Source: Desulfosporosinus sp049943955 (GTDB lineage Bacteria; Bacillota; Desulfitobacteriia; Desulfitobacteriales; Desulfitobacteriaceae). Taken from it: a DNA stretch of 64,000 bases. The DNA is taken from NCBI RefSeq assembly GCF_049943955.1, contig NZ_JBNFTW010000001.1, positions 186,001 through 250,000 of the forward strand, given 5' to 3'. The position numbers and the translations under genes are program-made. Below, piece by piece: positions 35,505 to 44,274 of this stretch (the stretch's first letter is position 1; each line of letters starts with the position of its first letter). The notes under the pieces were generated by a model that was not told where the DNA came from, ran no database searches, and was given only the letters and a program-made list of their open reading frames with translations.

Positions 35505-37076
35505 ATGTCATCAACGAACCGTACACTTTTAAAAGCTGCCGGATTTTTAATGGCAGCACAAATGGCTTCGCGACTCCTAGGTTTTTTGCGGGAAACGTTA
35601 ATTGCAGGGTTTTTTGGGCAGAGTCGAGTTACGGATGCCTATAATACGGCGTTTATTCTCCCTGACTTGCTCTATTGGTTATTGGTAGGCGGGGTTTTGA
35701 GTGCTGCTTTTATTCCTGTTTTCTCCGAATATATTGCTCAAGGCAACGAAGATGAAGGCTGGCGTGTCGTCAGCTCAGTTGTGAATATCATTTTTCTTGT
35801 TCTTGGGGTATTCGTCTTGTTTGGGCTTTTTTTCACACCGGAGTTCTTAAAGCTTATGGTTCCGGGGTTTCAAGCCAAAGATATTGCGATGACAACTCAC
35901 TTAACGCGAATTTTGTTGATGCAGCCCTTGTTTATGGCCTTCAGCGGCTTGACGATGGGCGTTCTGAATTCTTATAAAATCTTTTGGCCTTCGGCCTTAG
36001 GCACAGTCTTTTATAATGCCAGTGTTATATTCTTTGGAACAATTTTGGCGAACCCAGCGAAACCAGAAAGTATTTCCGGGTTTGCCGTAGGGGTAGTTGT
36101 CGGTGCTTTGGTCAATTTTGCGATCCAGATTCCTGCCCTGCGTAAAGTAGGGGTACGTTATCACCCGATTATTGATTGGCATCATCCCGGTGTGCGCCGG
36201 ATTGCTGCCTTGGCTGTGCCGATTATTTTGAGTTATTCCTTAAATCAAATTCAGATTGCTGTGAATAATAACTTTGGCTCAACTCTTTTTCCGGGAAGTA
36301 TTTCCGCTATTTGGTATTCGTCGCGTCTCTTCCAAATGCCCGTTGGCATCTTTGCTTTAGCAATTGCAGTGGCCGCTTTCCCAACGATGACAGAGCAAGC
36401 GGCGTTAAAGCAATGGGACGGTCTGCGTGAAACGATTTCCCGGACGATCCGCATGGTGGTTTTTATTACCCTTCCGGTTTCTGTAGGCATGATTGTTCTG
36501 CGCTTTCCACTCATACGAGCACTCTTTCAACACGGGCATTTTACGGCTGAGGATACAGCGCGGACAACAGTCCCGCTGCTTTATTTCTGTTTAGGAATTT
36601 CGGCTCAGTCTGTGATTCAGATTTTGCCCCGGGCTTTCTATGCCCTGCAGGATACATGGACACCGGTGATTTTGGGCCTGATTTCCATGGCTATTGATAT
36701 TTTATGCATGTTTTTGCTGGTTCATCCTCTCGCTGCTGGAGGACTTGCTCTGGCCGATACGGTCTCAGCCGTTGTCAATATGTTGTTGCTGTTCTATGTC
36801 CTGCGTAAGAAATTGGGCAAAATGGATGGGAGAAGTATGCTGATAACCGGCCTAAAGACGCTGTTTTCTTCTTTGCTTATGGCCTTTGTTATTTGGATTT
36901 GGAGTCAGTGGACAACGAGGTTTTTAGGGGTTAAAACTATTTCTTCGCTGATTGTCTTGATTTCCGGTACGGTTCTGGGGGCTGTAGTCTTTGGCATTTC
37001 GGCAAAGGTCTTGAAAATGGAGGAGTTTGAACAGACCGTTGGCTTACTGCAGCGGAGGTTTAAGAGAGCTCATTAA
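35505..37076 (+). CDS. murJ: lipid II flippase MurJ, 523 aa
   Basis: MOP-superfamily exporter that moves lipid II across the membrane. Fourteen hydrophobic segments, starting ASRLLGFLRETLIAGFFG (the conserved MviN start), then VGGVLSAAFIPVFSEY, PFL-type VPIILSYSLNQIQIAVNN, SRLFQMPVGIFALAIAVAAFP and LPRAFYALQDTWTPV. Length is typical. The ATG at 35505 follows GAAGAGGTTAGAG. It is alone, followed by a palindrome (37101-37124). Confidence 0.95.
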   Translation: MSSTNRTLLKAAGFLMAAQMASRLLGFLRETLIAGFFGQSRVTDAYNTAFILPDLLYWLLVGGVLSAAFIPVFSEYIAQGNEDEGWRVVSSVVNIIFLVLGVFVLFGLFFTPEFLKLMVPGFQAKDIAMTTHLTRILLMQPLFMAFSGLTMGVLNSYKIFWPSALGTVFYNASVIFFGTILANPAKPESISGFAVGVVVGALVNFAIQIPALRKVGVRYHPIIDWHHPGVRRIAALAVPIILSYSLNQIQIAVNNNFGSTLFPGSISAIWYSSRLFQMPVGIFALAIAVAAFPTMTEQAALKQWDGLRETISRTIRMVVFITLPVSVGMIVLRFPLIRALFQHGHFTAEDTARTTVPLLYFCLGISAQSVIQILPRAFYALQDTWTPVILGLISMAIDILCMFLLVHPLAAGGLALADTVSAVVNMLLLFYVLRKKLGKMDGRSMLITGLKTLFSSLLMAFVIWIWSQWTTRFLGVKTISSLIVLISGTVLGAVVFGISAKVLKMEEFEQTVGLLQRRFKRAH

Positions 37077-37100
37077 GGCTATGATTTATCCGGTTTTTAA

Positions 37101-37124
37101 GACCTCCACTTCGATAAGTGGGGT
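37101..37124. repeat. hairpin after murJ, related to the CTCCCACTT palindromes
   Basis: ACCTCCACTT and AAGTGGGGT flank CGAT. It shares the CCACTT/AAGTGG core with the hairpins at 14884 and 45627 but differs outside. It may be a weak terminator or an element relic. Confidence 0.45.
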
Positions 37125-37290
37125 GGGTCGAGTTTACTGAAACTTTTCGTAAATGGATGGATTTAAACGATTCTATTATGAAATGCTTGTTAAATATCCC
37201 TATTTCCTGGAATATGGAAACATATCAGCTGTGACAAAAACCTGATTCTTAGGTATTATAACTATTATTAGTTAACCAAGAGGCAATGGA

Positions 37291-37329
37291 GCCGTCGAGA
37301 TATCTTAATGATATCTGGCGGCTTTTTTT
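37291..37329 (+). terminator. terminator ahead of the hutP-like gene (probable attenuator)
   Basis: GCCG..AGATATC (37291-37304) pairs with GATATCT..CGGC (37310-37322), followed by seven T (37323-37329). It ends only 25 bases before the hutP start. A promoter-like TGACAA ... TATTAT lies at about 37231-37260, so transcripts begun there must pass this terminator to reach hutP. That is the classic layout for antitermination control. Confidence 0.85.
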
Positions 37330-37354
37330 GTCGTTAAAGGGGAGGGCATGTTCT

Positions 37355-37783
37355 GTGAAAGTTAAAACGAAGCCTTCCTTGGAACGTTCCGCGATCCTTT
37401 TAGCTATGACTGAAACGAGAGAGGAAGAAGAAAGGCTCAAGAAAGCTCTTCAGGAATCTACAGGTATTCGCTGCGGGGTGACGGAACTTGGAGGAATGGT
37501 CTCGACCTTGCAGCATACGGGTAAACTGACCAATTCAGTGATCTCGGCAGCATTTAACACAGGAGTAATTCCCAAGGAAGGCCGTAAAATTCACGCTCTG
37601 ATCCATGCAACGCTGGAAGCCAGCAACAGTATTTTTATTCATACGAACAGCAATGCCAGTTTTGCCCTGAAAATCGGTTTAACAACGGATACGGAGTGGA
37701 TTGCGGTAGCAATTTTCGGCCGTTCGTCTTTACACCCTCTATTAGAACATTCCCGTGTGGGTTTGGGATTTATGCATCTTTGA
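37355..37783 (+). CDS. HutP-family RNA-binding antiterminator, 142 aa
   Basis: Aligns by eye with Bacillus HutP along its length: RSAILLAMTETREEEE at the start, HALIHATLEAS against HALYHATMEAL (both metal-binding His), EWIAVAIFG against DWIAVSLYG, and a final LLEHSRVGLGFMHL against GLEHETFGVGINHI (third His). HutP binds L-histidine and Mg2+ and then melts a terminator in hut mRNA. No histidine-use genes are here. The GTG at 37355 follows GGGGAGGG. A terminator lies upstream and the nif leader downstream also holds one. Its ligand and target are unknown. Confidence 0.9.
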   Translation: MKVKTKPSLERSAILLAMTETREEEERLKKALQESTGIRCGVTELGGMVSTLQHTGKLTNSVISAAFNTGVIPKEGRKIHALIHATLEASNSIFIHTNSNASFALKIGLTTDTEWIAVAIFGRSSLHPLLEHSRVGLGFMHL

Positions 37784-38126
37784 TAATAAAGAGGGATACC
37801 CGTTTATAGGAGTCGCCGTTAGAGTTTTAGAATTTATTGAAGTGGGTTTAATCAGGGGGAAGTTGGAATCCAAAGGGTGATTATTAATTTAGCGTGTAAC
37901 AATTGTGTAATTGTGTTGAAGAGGAATAGTGATTTTGCCCATATTGGGATAATTGAATAACCGGGCACCAAACTAAGGAATGGTTTGGAGCGGAAAAGTG
38001 TTTTAGAGAGCCCTTAATTTTAGGAATTAGGGCTCTCTTTGTCTTTTTCTAAAGACTTATCTCAAGGATATTTGCTTACAACACAATTCTACGGGATTCT
38101 GTTGCGAAGGATTATTGCAGGAGGTG
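37784..38126 (+). promoter_or_regulatory. leader region of the nif operon
   Basis: About 340 bases without a gene. Seen: AACAATTGTGTAATTGTGTT (about 37897-37916), a small hairpin CCAAAC / GTTTGG (37968-37973, 37983-37988), then the terminator at 38005-38050. A promoter upstream of these would give an mRNA leader that must be read through before nifI1. No known riboswitch was recognised. Confidence 0.5.
38005..38050 (+). terminator. terminator in the nif leader
   Basis: AGAGAGCCCT (38005-38014) pairs with AGGGCTCTCT (38029-38038), with further TAAT/ATTA pairing inside and TTTGTCTTTTT after. It could end hutP transcription 220 bases after its stop, or attenuate the nif operon 160 bases before nifI1. 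Confidence 0.85.
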
Positions 38127-38222
38127 ATGCGATTGATCGTTTACCTAAGTTCCGGTGGACTTATAGTAAAAAGCACATTAATCCAAAACTTGAAGGAGGA
38201 TGATTTCTATGAAAATGATTAG
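38127..38222 (+). CDS. 31-aa upstream ORF overlapping the nifI1 start
   Basis: A very strong site GCAGGAGGTG stands before ATG at 38127 (or TTG at 38133, better spaced). The peptide starts MRLIVYLSSGGLIVKS and ends KEDDFYEND with its TAG at 38220-38222, 14 bases inside nifI1 in another frame. It may be a leader peptide whose translation opens the nifI1 ribosome site. No family recognised; it could also be a chance ORF behind a conserved site. Confidence 0.45.
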   Translation: MRLIVYLSSGGLIVKSTLIQNLKEDDFYEND

Positions 38223-38526
38223 AGCAATTGTCAGGCCGGATAAAACGGAGGAGGTTGCTGAGTCCCTGGCTCAGGCAGGGATGCCTTCCTTAACGAAAAT
38301 GCATGTCTTTGGGCGCGGCAGAACAAAAGGAATCCGAATTGGCGACGTTGTATACGATGAGTTTCCCAAGACGCTTCTGCTTTTAGTGATCGAAGATTAC
38401 AAACTGGAAGAGGCCATTTCCATTATCCTGGAAAAAGCAAAAACGGGAACCATGGGGGATGGGAAAATTTTTGTGACGGAAGTGGAAGAGGCTTATACCG
38501 TAAGTTCTGGAACAAAGGGGTTGTAA
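38209..38526 (+). CDS. nifI1: nitrogen regulatory PII-like protein NifI1, 105 aa
   Basis: GlnB/PII family: MKMIRAIVRPDKTEEVAESL, the PII core LTKMHVFGRGRTKGI, and the B-loop TGTMGDGKIFV. With NifI2 it forms a complex that inhibits dinitrogenase when nitrogen is plentiful and is relieved by 2-oxoglutarate in methanogens. The ATG at 38209 sits nine bases after AAGGAGG; an in-frame ATG at 38200 overlaps that site. The T-loop lacks the uridylylated Tyr of classical GlnB, as expected. It opens the nif operon. Confidence 0.94.
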   Translation: MKMIRAIVRPDKTEEVAESLAQAGMPSLTKMHVFGRGRTKGIRIGDVVYDEFPKTLLLLVIEDYKLEEAISIILEKAKTGTMGDGKIFVTEVEEAYTVSSGTKGL

Positions 38527-38529
38527 TTT

Positions 38530-38913
38530 ATGAAAGAAATTATGACATTTATACGGCGGCATCAAGTTCCCGCCACTAAGAAAGTCTTCGAAGATGCCGG
38601 ATTTCCCGCCCTCACCATTCAAAGCGTCGAGGGCCGTGGCAAACAAGGTGGAATTGGAGGATGGGCCGCTGAGGTTGATCCGGAATTGAATACTGTGATT
38701 GATCAGGTACACCCGGATGAGTCCCAATTCCACTGGATTCCCAAACGGCTGTTAACCATCGTGGTACAGGATGATCAAGTTCAGGAGGTTGTGGATTTAA
38801 TTATTAAAGCAAACCAGACGGGGCATATGGGAGACGGGAAAATCTTTGTCTGTCCGCTGAAAGAAGTTGTGCGGGTGCGTACCGGAGAAACCGGAAGCGA
38901 TGCGGTGGTTTAA
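38530..38913 (+). CDS. nifI2: nitrogen regulatory PII-like protein NifI2, 127 aa
   Basis: PII fold with the longer T-loop typical of NifI2: MKEIMTFIRRHQVPATKKVF, SVEGRGKQGGIGGWAAEVD, PKRLLTIVVQDDQVQEVVD and TGHMGDGKIFVCPL. It starts three bases after nifI1, so the two are made together. It is the partner of NifI1 in post-translational nitrogenase switch-off. In methanogens these two genes lie between nifH and nifD; here they precede nifH. Confidence 0.94.
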   Translation: MKEIMTFIRRHQVPATKKVFEDAGFPALTIQSVEGRGKQGGIGGWAAEVDPELNTVIDQVHPDESQFHWIPKRLLTIVVQDDQVQEVVDLIIKANQTGHMGDGKIFVCPLKEVVRVRTGETGSDAVV

Positions 38914-38916
38914 GTA

Positions 38917-39054
38917 TTAAGAGTCGAAAGTTAAGAGCCAAAAGTTAAGAGCCAAAAGTTAAGAGCCAAAAGTTAAGAGCCAAAAGTTAAGAGCTAAGAG
39001 TTAAGAGTTAAGAGCTAAGAGTTAAGAGTTAAGAGTTAAGAGTTAAGAGTTAAG
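38917..39054 (+). repeat. tandem heptamer/14-mer repeat between nifI2 and nifH
   Basis: Around four copies of the 14-mer AGTTAAGAGCCAAA are followed by a run of the heptamer AGTTAAG (with AGCTAAG variants) to 39054. The 14-mer looks like two diverged heptamers. The tract is non-coding, A/G-rich on the + strand, and ends 91 bases before nifH. It may vary in length by slippage. Confidence 0.92.
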
Positions 39055-39145
39055 CAGTCCCTGAGAGGGGTGAAAAATAACAGTTAGGATGGTAAAAGGT
39101 GCAAATTTCCTATTGAAAGGTTAGAGATAAAGGAGATGTATTGTC

Positions 39146-39973
39146 ATGAGGCAAATTGCAATTTACGGAAAAGGTGGTATCGGCAAATCAACGACCACCC
39201 AAAATACAGTGGTGGCTCTGGCTGAAATGGGAAGAAAAGTTACAGTCGTGGGTTGTGACCCTAAAGCGGATTCCACGCGCTTGATTCTCAACAGCAAGGC
39301 TCAAACGACAGTGATGGATTTGGCCCGTGAGCGGGGGACTGTGGAAGATTTGGAACTGGAAGATGTTTTAGTTGAAGGTTTTTTAGGTATTCGCTGTTCC
39401 GAATCAGGGGGGCCGGAACCAGGGGTAGGCTGCGCAGGCCGAGGGGTTATCACGGCGATTAACTTCCTGGAGGAAAACGGAGCTTATACCTCGGATACCG
39501 ATTATGTTTTCTACGATGTTTTAGGAGACGTTGTTTGCGGCGGGTTTGCCATGCCGATCCGTGAAAACAAAGCGAAGGAAATTTATATTGTAACTTCCGG
39601 CGAGATGATGGCGATGTATGCTGCCAACAATATTTCGAAGGGGATTCTCAAATATGCCCTGACCGGAACGGTGCGTTTGGGCGGTTTAATTTGCAACAGC
39701 CGTGTTGTGGACAAAGAACAGGAATTGATTGAGGCCTTGGCTAAAGCGTTAAATACCCAAATGATTCACTTTATGCCCCGGGATAATGAGGTTCAGCGAG
39801 CTGAAGTGCGCAAACAAACGGTAATTCAATATAATCCCAGCCATCCTCAGGCAGATCAATATCGAGAATTGGCCAAAAAAATTGAGAATAATACCCAGCT
39901 GACCATCCCGACTCCGCTCAGCATGGATGAATTAGAAGCCTTAATGATGGAATTCGGCATTATGGAAATGTAA
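39146..39973 (+). CDS. nifH: nitrogenase iron protein NifH, 275 aa
   Basis: ATP-driven electron donor to MoFe protein; also needed for FeMo-co maturation. P-loop YGKGGIGKST at 8-17, switch region GCDPKADSTR, cluster cysteines in GCAGRG (about residue 98) and DVVCGGFAMP (about residue 132), which bridge one [4Fe-4S] between subunits. The ADP-ribosylation Arg region CSESGGPEPGVGCAGRG is intact. AAAGGAGATG precedes the ATG. It follows a short-repeat tract and starts the structural genes. Confidence 0.98.
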   Translation: MRQIAIYGKGGIGKSTTTQNTVVALAEMGRKVTVVGCDPKADSTRLILNSKAQTTVMDLARERGTVEDLELEDVLVEGFLGIRCSESGGPEPGVGCAGRGVITAINFLEENGAYTSDTDYVFYDVLGDVVCGGFAMPIRENKAKEIYIVTSGEMMAMYAANNISKGILKYALTGTVRLGGLICNSRVVDKEQELIEALAKALNTQMIHFMPRDNEVQRAEVRKQTVIQYNPSHPQADQYRELAKKIENNTQLTIPTPLSMDELEALMMEFGIMEM

Positions 39974-40009
39974 TAACGGGCAGCGATGGAAATGAGGGAG
40001 GACAGCCTT

Positions 40010-41446
40010 ATGAGTGTATTAGAGACAACGGATTTCCGGAAACAGGTTGTGGAAGAAGTATTGGAGATTTATCCGGAGAAGGCCAAAAAGAATCGGAGAA
40101 AACATATCACCGTCAAAGAAAATAATGAGTGCTCCAGCTGTGCTGTTAAATCAAACGCCAAAACAGTTCCGGGGCTGATGACTGCCCGGGGGTGCGCTTA
40201 TGCGGGAGCCAAGGGAGTTGTTTGGGGGCCGGTAAAAGACATTACCCATATTTCCCACGGGCCTGTGGGGTGCGGGTTTTACTCCTGGGCTAACCGCAGG
40301 AATCTGGCGGAAGGCGAGATCGGTATAGACAACTTTGTCCCCTTTTTATTCACTACAGACTTTCAGGAGAGCGATATCATCTACGGCGGAGACAAAAAGC
40401 TGGAGAAAGTTATTGAAGAGGTTGTGGAGCTGTTTCCCAATACCAAAGGGGTTTCTGTCCTCTCGGAATGTCCTGTAGGGTTGATCGGTGATGACATTGA
40501 GAGCGTGGCGCGGCGCATGACTGAGAATCTGAAGCTGCCGGTCATTCCCGTTCGCTGTGAGGGATTTCGGGGCATCAGTCAGTCATTGGGTCATCATATT
40601 GCCAATGACGCCATCCGCGATCACCTCATTGGCAAAGGTCCGAAACGAGACGTCGGTCCCTACGATGTCGGGATTATCGGGGATTACAACATCGGCGGCG
40701 ATGCTTGGGCCAGTAAAAAAATTCTGGAGGAAATGGGCTTAAACGTTGTTAATATCTGGACCGGGGATTCTACTGTAGAAATGCTGCAAAATGGGCATCT
40801 TGTCAAGCTGAACTTAATTCACTGTTATCGCAGTATGAATTACATGGCCCGTCACATGGAGGAAACTTATGGTACTCCCTGGCTGGAGTTCAACTTCTTC
40901 GGCCCGACAAAGATCAGAGAATCGGTTCTTAAAATTGCTGCCATGTTTGATGACTACATTATGGAAAAAGCTCATGCCGTTCTGGAAAAGTATGAGGCAG
41001 AGATGCAGAAGGTTATCGAGATTTATCGCCCGCGTCTTGAGGGGAAAAAGGTCATGCTTTATGTAGGAGGGCTTCGCCCCAGGCACGTGGTGGGAGCCTA
41101 TGAGGACTTGGGCATGGAGGTTATCGGGACGGGCTACGAATTCGCCCACGGCGAAGATTATGACAAAACTATGGCCAACATTAAAGACGGGACCCTCATT
41201 TACGATGATGTAACAGCCTATGAACTTGAGGAATTTGTTAATAAACTTAAGCCTGATCTCGTTGGATCAGGGATCAAAGAGAAATATGTTTTTGAGAAGA
41301 TGGGTCTGCCTTTCCGGCAAATGCATTCCTGGGATTATTCAGGGCCGTATCATGGTTACCAAGGGTTCCCCATTTTCGCCCGGGATATGGATATGGCCAT
41401 TAACAGCCCTACCTGGAAATCAATTAAAGCTCCCTGGGCTAAATAA
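40010..41446 (+). CDS. nifD: nitrogenase MoFe protein alpha chain NifD, 478 aa
   Basis: Carries FeMo-co and half of the P-cluster. P-cluster Cys in TARGCAYAG, HGPVGCGFYSW and LSECPVGLIGDD; FeMo-co Cys in NLIHCYRSMNY and His in MHSWDYSGPYHG; all are present, so it is a molybdenum-type and apparently active subunit. The ATG at 40010 follows AGGGAGGAC; an ATG eight codons earlier lacks a site. No VnfD/AnfD features are seen. It lies 36 bases after nifH and 23 bases before nifK. Confidence 0.97.
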   Translation: MSVLETTDFRKQVVEEVLEIYPEKAKKNRRKHITVKENNECSSCAVKSNAKTVPGLMTARGCAYAGAKGVVWGPVKDITHISHGPVGCGFYSWANRRNLAEGEIGIDNFVPFLFTTDFQESDIIYGGDKKLEKVIEEVVELFPNTKGVSVLSECPVGLIGDDIESVARRMTENLKLPVIPVRCEGFRGISQSLGHHIANDAIRDHLIGKGPKRDVGPYDVGIIGDYNIGGDAWASKKILEEMGLNVVNIWTGDSTVEMLQNGHLVKLNLIHCYRSMNYMARHMEETYGTPWLEFNFFGPTKIRESVLKIAAMFDDYIMEKAHAVLEKYEAEMQKVIEIYRPRLEGKKVMLYVGGLRPRHVVGAYEDLGMEVIGTGYEFAHGEDYDKTMANIKDGTLIYDDVTAYELEEFVNKLKPDLVGSGIKEKYVFEKMGLPFRQMHSWDYSGPYHGYQGFPIFARDMDMAINSPTWKSIKAPWAK

Positions 41447-41469
41447 GTTGGGCAGAAAGGATGTCGCAT

Positions 41470-42888
41470 ATGGAGACTTGTACTAAGGTCACAAAAGATT
41501 GGCTTAATTCGATGGAATACCGGGAAAAGAATTTTGCCCGTGAAAAATTGGTGATTAATCCGGCTAAAGCCTGCCAACCCCTCGGTGCCCTGCTTTGTTC
41601 TTTGGGAATTGAAGGATGCCTGCCTTTTGTTCATGGTTCTCAAGGATGTGCCGCTTATTTCCGCAGCACCTTGGCCCGGCATTTCCGGGAGCCTGTAGCA
41701 GCGGTATCCGATTCCATGACTGAGGACTCGGCGGTTTTTGGCGGACAGAATAACTTTCATGAAGGTTTGAAGAATGCCTATACCGTTTACAAGCCCAAAT
41801 TGATCGCGGTTTTCACCAGCTGTATGGCTGAAGTTATTGGTGATGATATTAAGGCTTATTTAGGGAATGCCAAAAAGCAAGGTTCAATTCCCCAAGAGTT
41901 TCCCGTTGCTTTGGCCAACACCCCAAGCTTTAAGGGGTCGCACATTATGGGCTATGACTCCATGCTTAAAGGTCTTATTGATTGTTTGGGTGAGCCGAGA
42001 GAGGAGGATAAACTTAACGACAGGCTCTATGTTGTTCCTGGATTTGATACCTATCCCTCGAATCTTCGGGAATATAAGCGCTATCTCAAAATTATGGGTG
42101 CTCCCTTCACCCTAATTCCTGATCACAGTGAGGTCTTAGATTCCCCGAATTTGGGCACCTATGAGCTCTTCCCCGGCGGAACCCCCATTCAGGACATGAA
42201 GGAATCCTTAAATGCCAAGAGCTATTTATGTTTACAGTCCTATTCCACTCCGGCAACCAGCAAGTACCTGGAAGGCAAAGGAGTTCCTGTGGAAACAATT
42301 CCCATGCCCATCGGCGTTGGGGGAACGGACAGATTCATTGAAGCCATCGCCAAATTCACGGGCCAGGATGTTCCCGAGGAAATTACCCGTGAGCGGGGAC
42401 GGGCCGTTGATGCTATGACAGATGCTCATCAATATATTCATGGCAAGAGGTTTGCTCTCTTTGGCGATCCGGATATTCTGATCGGCGTCGTCTCCTTCCT
42501 CTTGGAAATGGGCGGGGAGCCTGTTCATATCGTTTGTACCAACTCCACCCCCGCCTTTAAGAAAGCGATGGAGAAGCTGCTTGCCTCCAGTCCTTACGGT
42601 CAAGGCGCGACACTCTATCCCGGCAAAGATCTCTGGCACCTGCGGTCTTTGTTGGTGACGGAACCGGTTGACATGTTGATCGGCGACGGCCACGGCAAAT
42701 ATGCAGCCCGCGATGCCGATATTCCCTTAATTCGCATCGGCCTGCCTATTTATGACCGGGTGAATCTCCACCGCTATCCAATCATTGGTTATAACGGGGT
42801 TATTAATCTGATTACTATGATTGCTAACACCTTTCTGGAGGAAAAGGACAGGAATTCCACAGACACCTATTTTGAATTAATGCGTTAG
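41470..42888 (+). CDS. nifK: nitrogenase MoFe protein beta chain NifK, 472 aa
   Basis: Partner of NifD in the alpha2beta2 tetramer, holding the other half of the P-cluster. Motifs: NPAKACQPLGALLCSLGIEG, HGSQGCAAYFRSTLARHFREP, and FTSCMAEVIGDD carry the cysteines. The N-terminus is short, as in group II/III nitrogenases of Clostridia. The ATG at 41470 is nine bases from AAAGG; the in-frame ATG at 41461 touches that site. Followed by nifE after 26 bases. Confidence 0.97.
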   Translation: METCTKVTKDWLNSMEYREKNFAREKLVINPAKACQPLGALLCSLGIEGCLPFVHGSQGCAAYFRSTLARHFREPVAAVSDSMTEDSAVFGGQNNFHEGLKNAYTVYKPKLIAVFTSCMAEVIGDDIKAYLGNAKKQGSIPQEFPVALANTPSFKGSHIMGYDSMLKGLIDCLGEPREEDKLNDRLYVVPGFDTYPSNLREYKRYLKIMGAPFTLIPDHSEVLDSPNLGTYELFPGGTPIQDMKESLNAKSYLCLQSYSTPATSKYLEGKGVPVETIPMPIGVGGTDRFIEAIAKFTGQDVPEEITRERGRAVDAMTDAHQYIHGKRFALFGDPDILIGVVSFLLEMGGEPVHIVCTNSTPAFKKAMEKLLASSPYGQGATLYPGKDLWHLRSLLVTEPVDMLIGDGHGKYAARDADIPLIRIGLPIYDRVNLHRYPIIGYNGVINLITMIANTFLEEKDRNSTDTYFELMR

Positions 42889-42914
42889 ATGCGTTGAGAA
42901 CGGAGGGGTCATTT

Positions 42915-44270
42915 ATGTTTACCAATCTAACAAAATTGGACCTCAAAGATAAACCTTCCCTGGCAGAGGCCGGGTCGCCGAAATTGTGCATGAAGGCCCT
43001 GCCCGGCGAAGGCGCAGAGCGGAGTTGTGCTTATGATGGAGCCAGAGTTGTGCTGATGCCCATTACCGATGTTGCACATCTTATTCACGGTCCCATTGCC
43101 TGCGCGGGAAACTCATGGGATAACCGGGGAGCTCGCTCCTCCGGTTCCCAGCTTTACCGCCGAGGGTTGACCACTGATCTCCTGGAGAACGACGTAATTT
43201 ATGGCGGAGAGTTGAAGCTGAAAGAGGCTATCCGGGAAATTGCCGCCAAGCATCAGCCGAAAGCAATCTTTGTCTACGCAACCTGTGTTTCTGCCCTGAT
43301 CGGTGATGATATGAGCAAAATCTGTGCCGAGGCTGAGGCGGAACTGCCAATTCCCGTCATCCCTGTCAACGCTCCGGGCTTTTTGGGTGATAAGAATATC
43401 GGGAATCGCATTGCCGGCGAAGTTTTGTTTGAACGGGTTATCGGCACCGGCGATGTTTCGGCAGAGAAAATTCCCTTGTCCATTAATCTGATTGGCGAAT
43501 ATAACATCGCCGGGGACCTTTGGGGAATCCTGCCGGACTTAAAAAACCTGGGGATTACACTGCAAACGGCAATCACGGGAGACGCCAAGTTTGATGATCT
43601 GCGCTCGGCCCACCGAGCCTGCCTGAATGTCCTGATTTGCTCCAAAAGCCTGACCAACTTGGTGCGGAAAATGGAAATTCACTATGGGATACCATTTATT
43701 GAAGGCTCTTTTTACGGAATTCACGATACTTCCGCAACCCTGATTGCTATCGCTAAAGCCCTTAGGGACCCTGACTTATTAACGAGAACTGAGGCTTATG
43801 TGCAGAAGCGAGAGAAGGAAACACGGGCAATTATAGCTCAATATAAAAAGCGTTTAGAGAATAAACAGGCTATTTTGTTTACCGGGGGGGTTAAGACCTG
43901 GTCCATGGTTTCTACCCTGGCGGAATTAGGGATCAATATTCTGGCGGGAGGGACGCAAAACTCCACTCCGGAGGATTTTCAACGGATGAAAGAACTTATG
44001 GATCCCACGGCTCAGATTATCGAAGACACCAGTTCAGCGGGATTTTTAAAGATTATTGCCGAGAAAAAACCGGATTTGATTGTTGCCGGAGGCAAGACAA
44101 AGTATTTGGCTCATAAAACGCGAACGCCCTTTCTCGATATTAACCATGGCCGAAAACTTCCTTATGCCGGTTATGAGGGAATGGTCACCTTTGCCGAGTC
44201 TTTAACACGAACCGTCTTTAGTCCGGTTTGGGGGTATTTAAGAGCAGAATTTCCCCCGGTGGGAGGGTAA
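42915..44270 (+). CDS. nifE: FeMo-co scaffold protein NifE, 451 aa
   Basis: NifD-like scaffold on which the NifB cofactor matures. Cysteines in ERSCAYDGA, HGPIACAGNSWDNRG and YATCVSALIGDD match the cluster-binding positions. The ATG at 42915 follows ACGGAGGGG; a TTG at 42894 is in frame but has no site. It is four bases from nifN, with which it forms the tetramer. Confidence 0.96.
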   Translation: MFTNLTKLDLKDKPSLAEAGSPKLCMKALPGEGAERSCAYDGARVVLMPITDVAHLIHGPIACAGNSWDNRGARSSGSQLYRRGLTTDLLENDVIYGGELKLKEAIREIAAKHQPKAIFVYATCVSALIGDDMSKICAEAEAELPIPVIPVNAPGFLGDKNIGNRIAGEVLFERVIGTGDVSAEKIPLSINLIGEYNIAGDLWGILPDLKNLGITLQTAITGDAKFDDLRSAHRACLNVLICSKSLTNLVRKMEIHYGIPFIEGSFYGIHDTSATLIAIAKALRDPDLLTRTEAYVQKREKETRAIIAQYKKRLENKQAILFTGGVKTWSMVSTLAELGINILAGGTQNSTPEDFQRMKELMDPTAQIIEDTSSAGFLKIIAEKKPDLIVAGGKTKYLAHKTRTPFLDINHGRKLPYAGYEGMVTFAESLTRTVFSPVWGYLRAEFPPVGG

Positions 44271-44274
44271 GAGC

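Noticed and set aside
38917..39054. CRISPR-like array
   Set aside because: Units are 7 and 14 bases with no spacers, so this is a simple tandem repeat.
40010..42888. Alternative (vanadium or iron-only) nitrogenase
   Set aside because: NifD has the molybdenum-type Cys and His context, no delta-subunit gene is present, and nifE, nifN and nifV are all in the operon.
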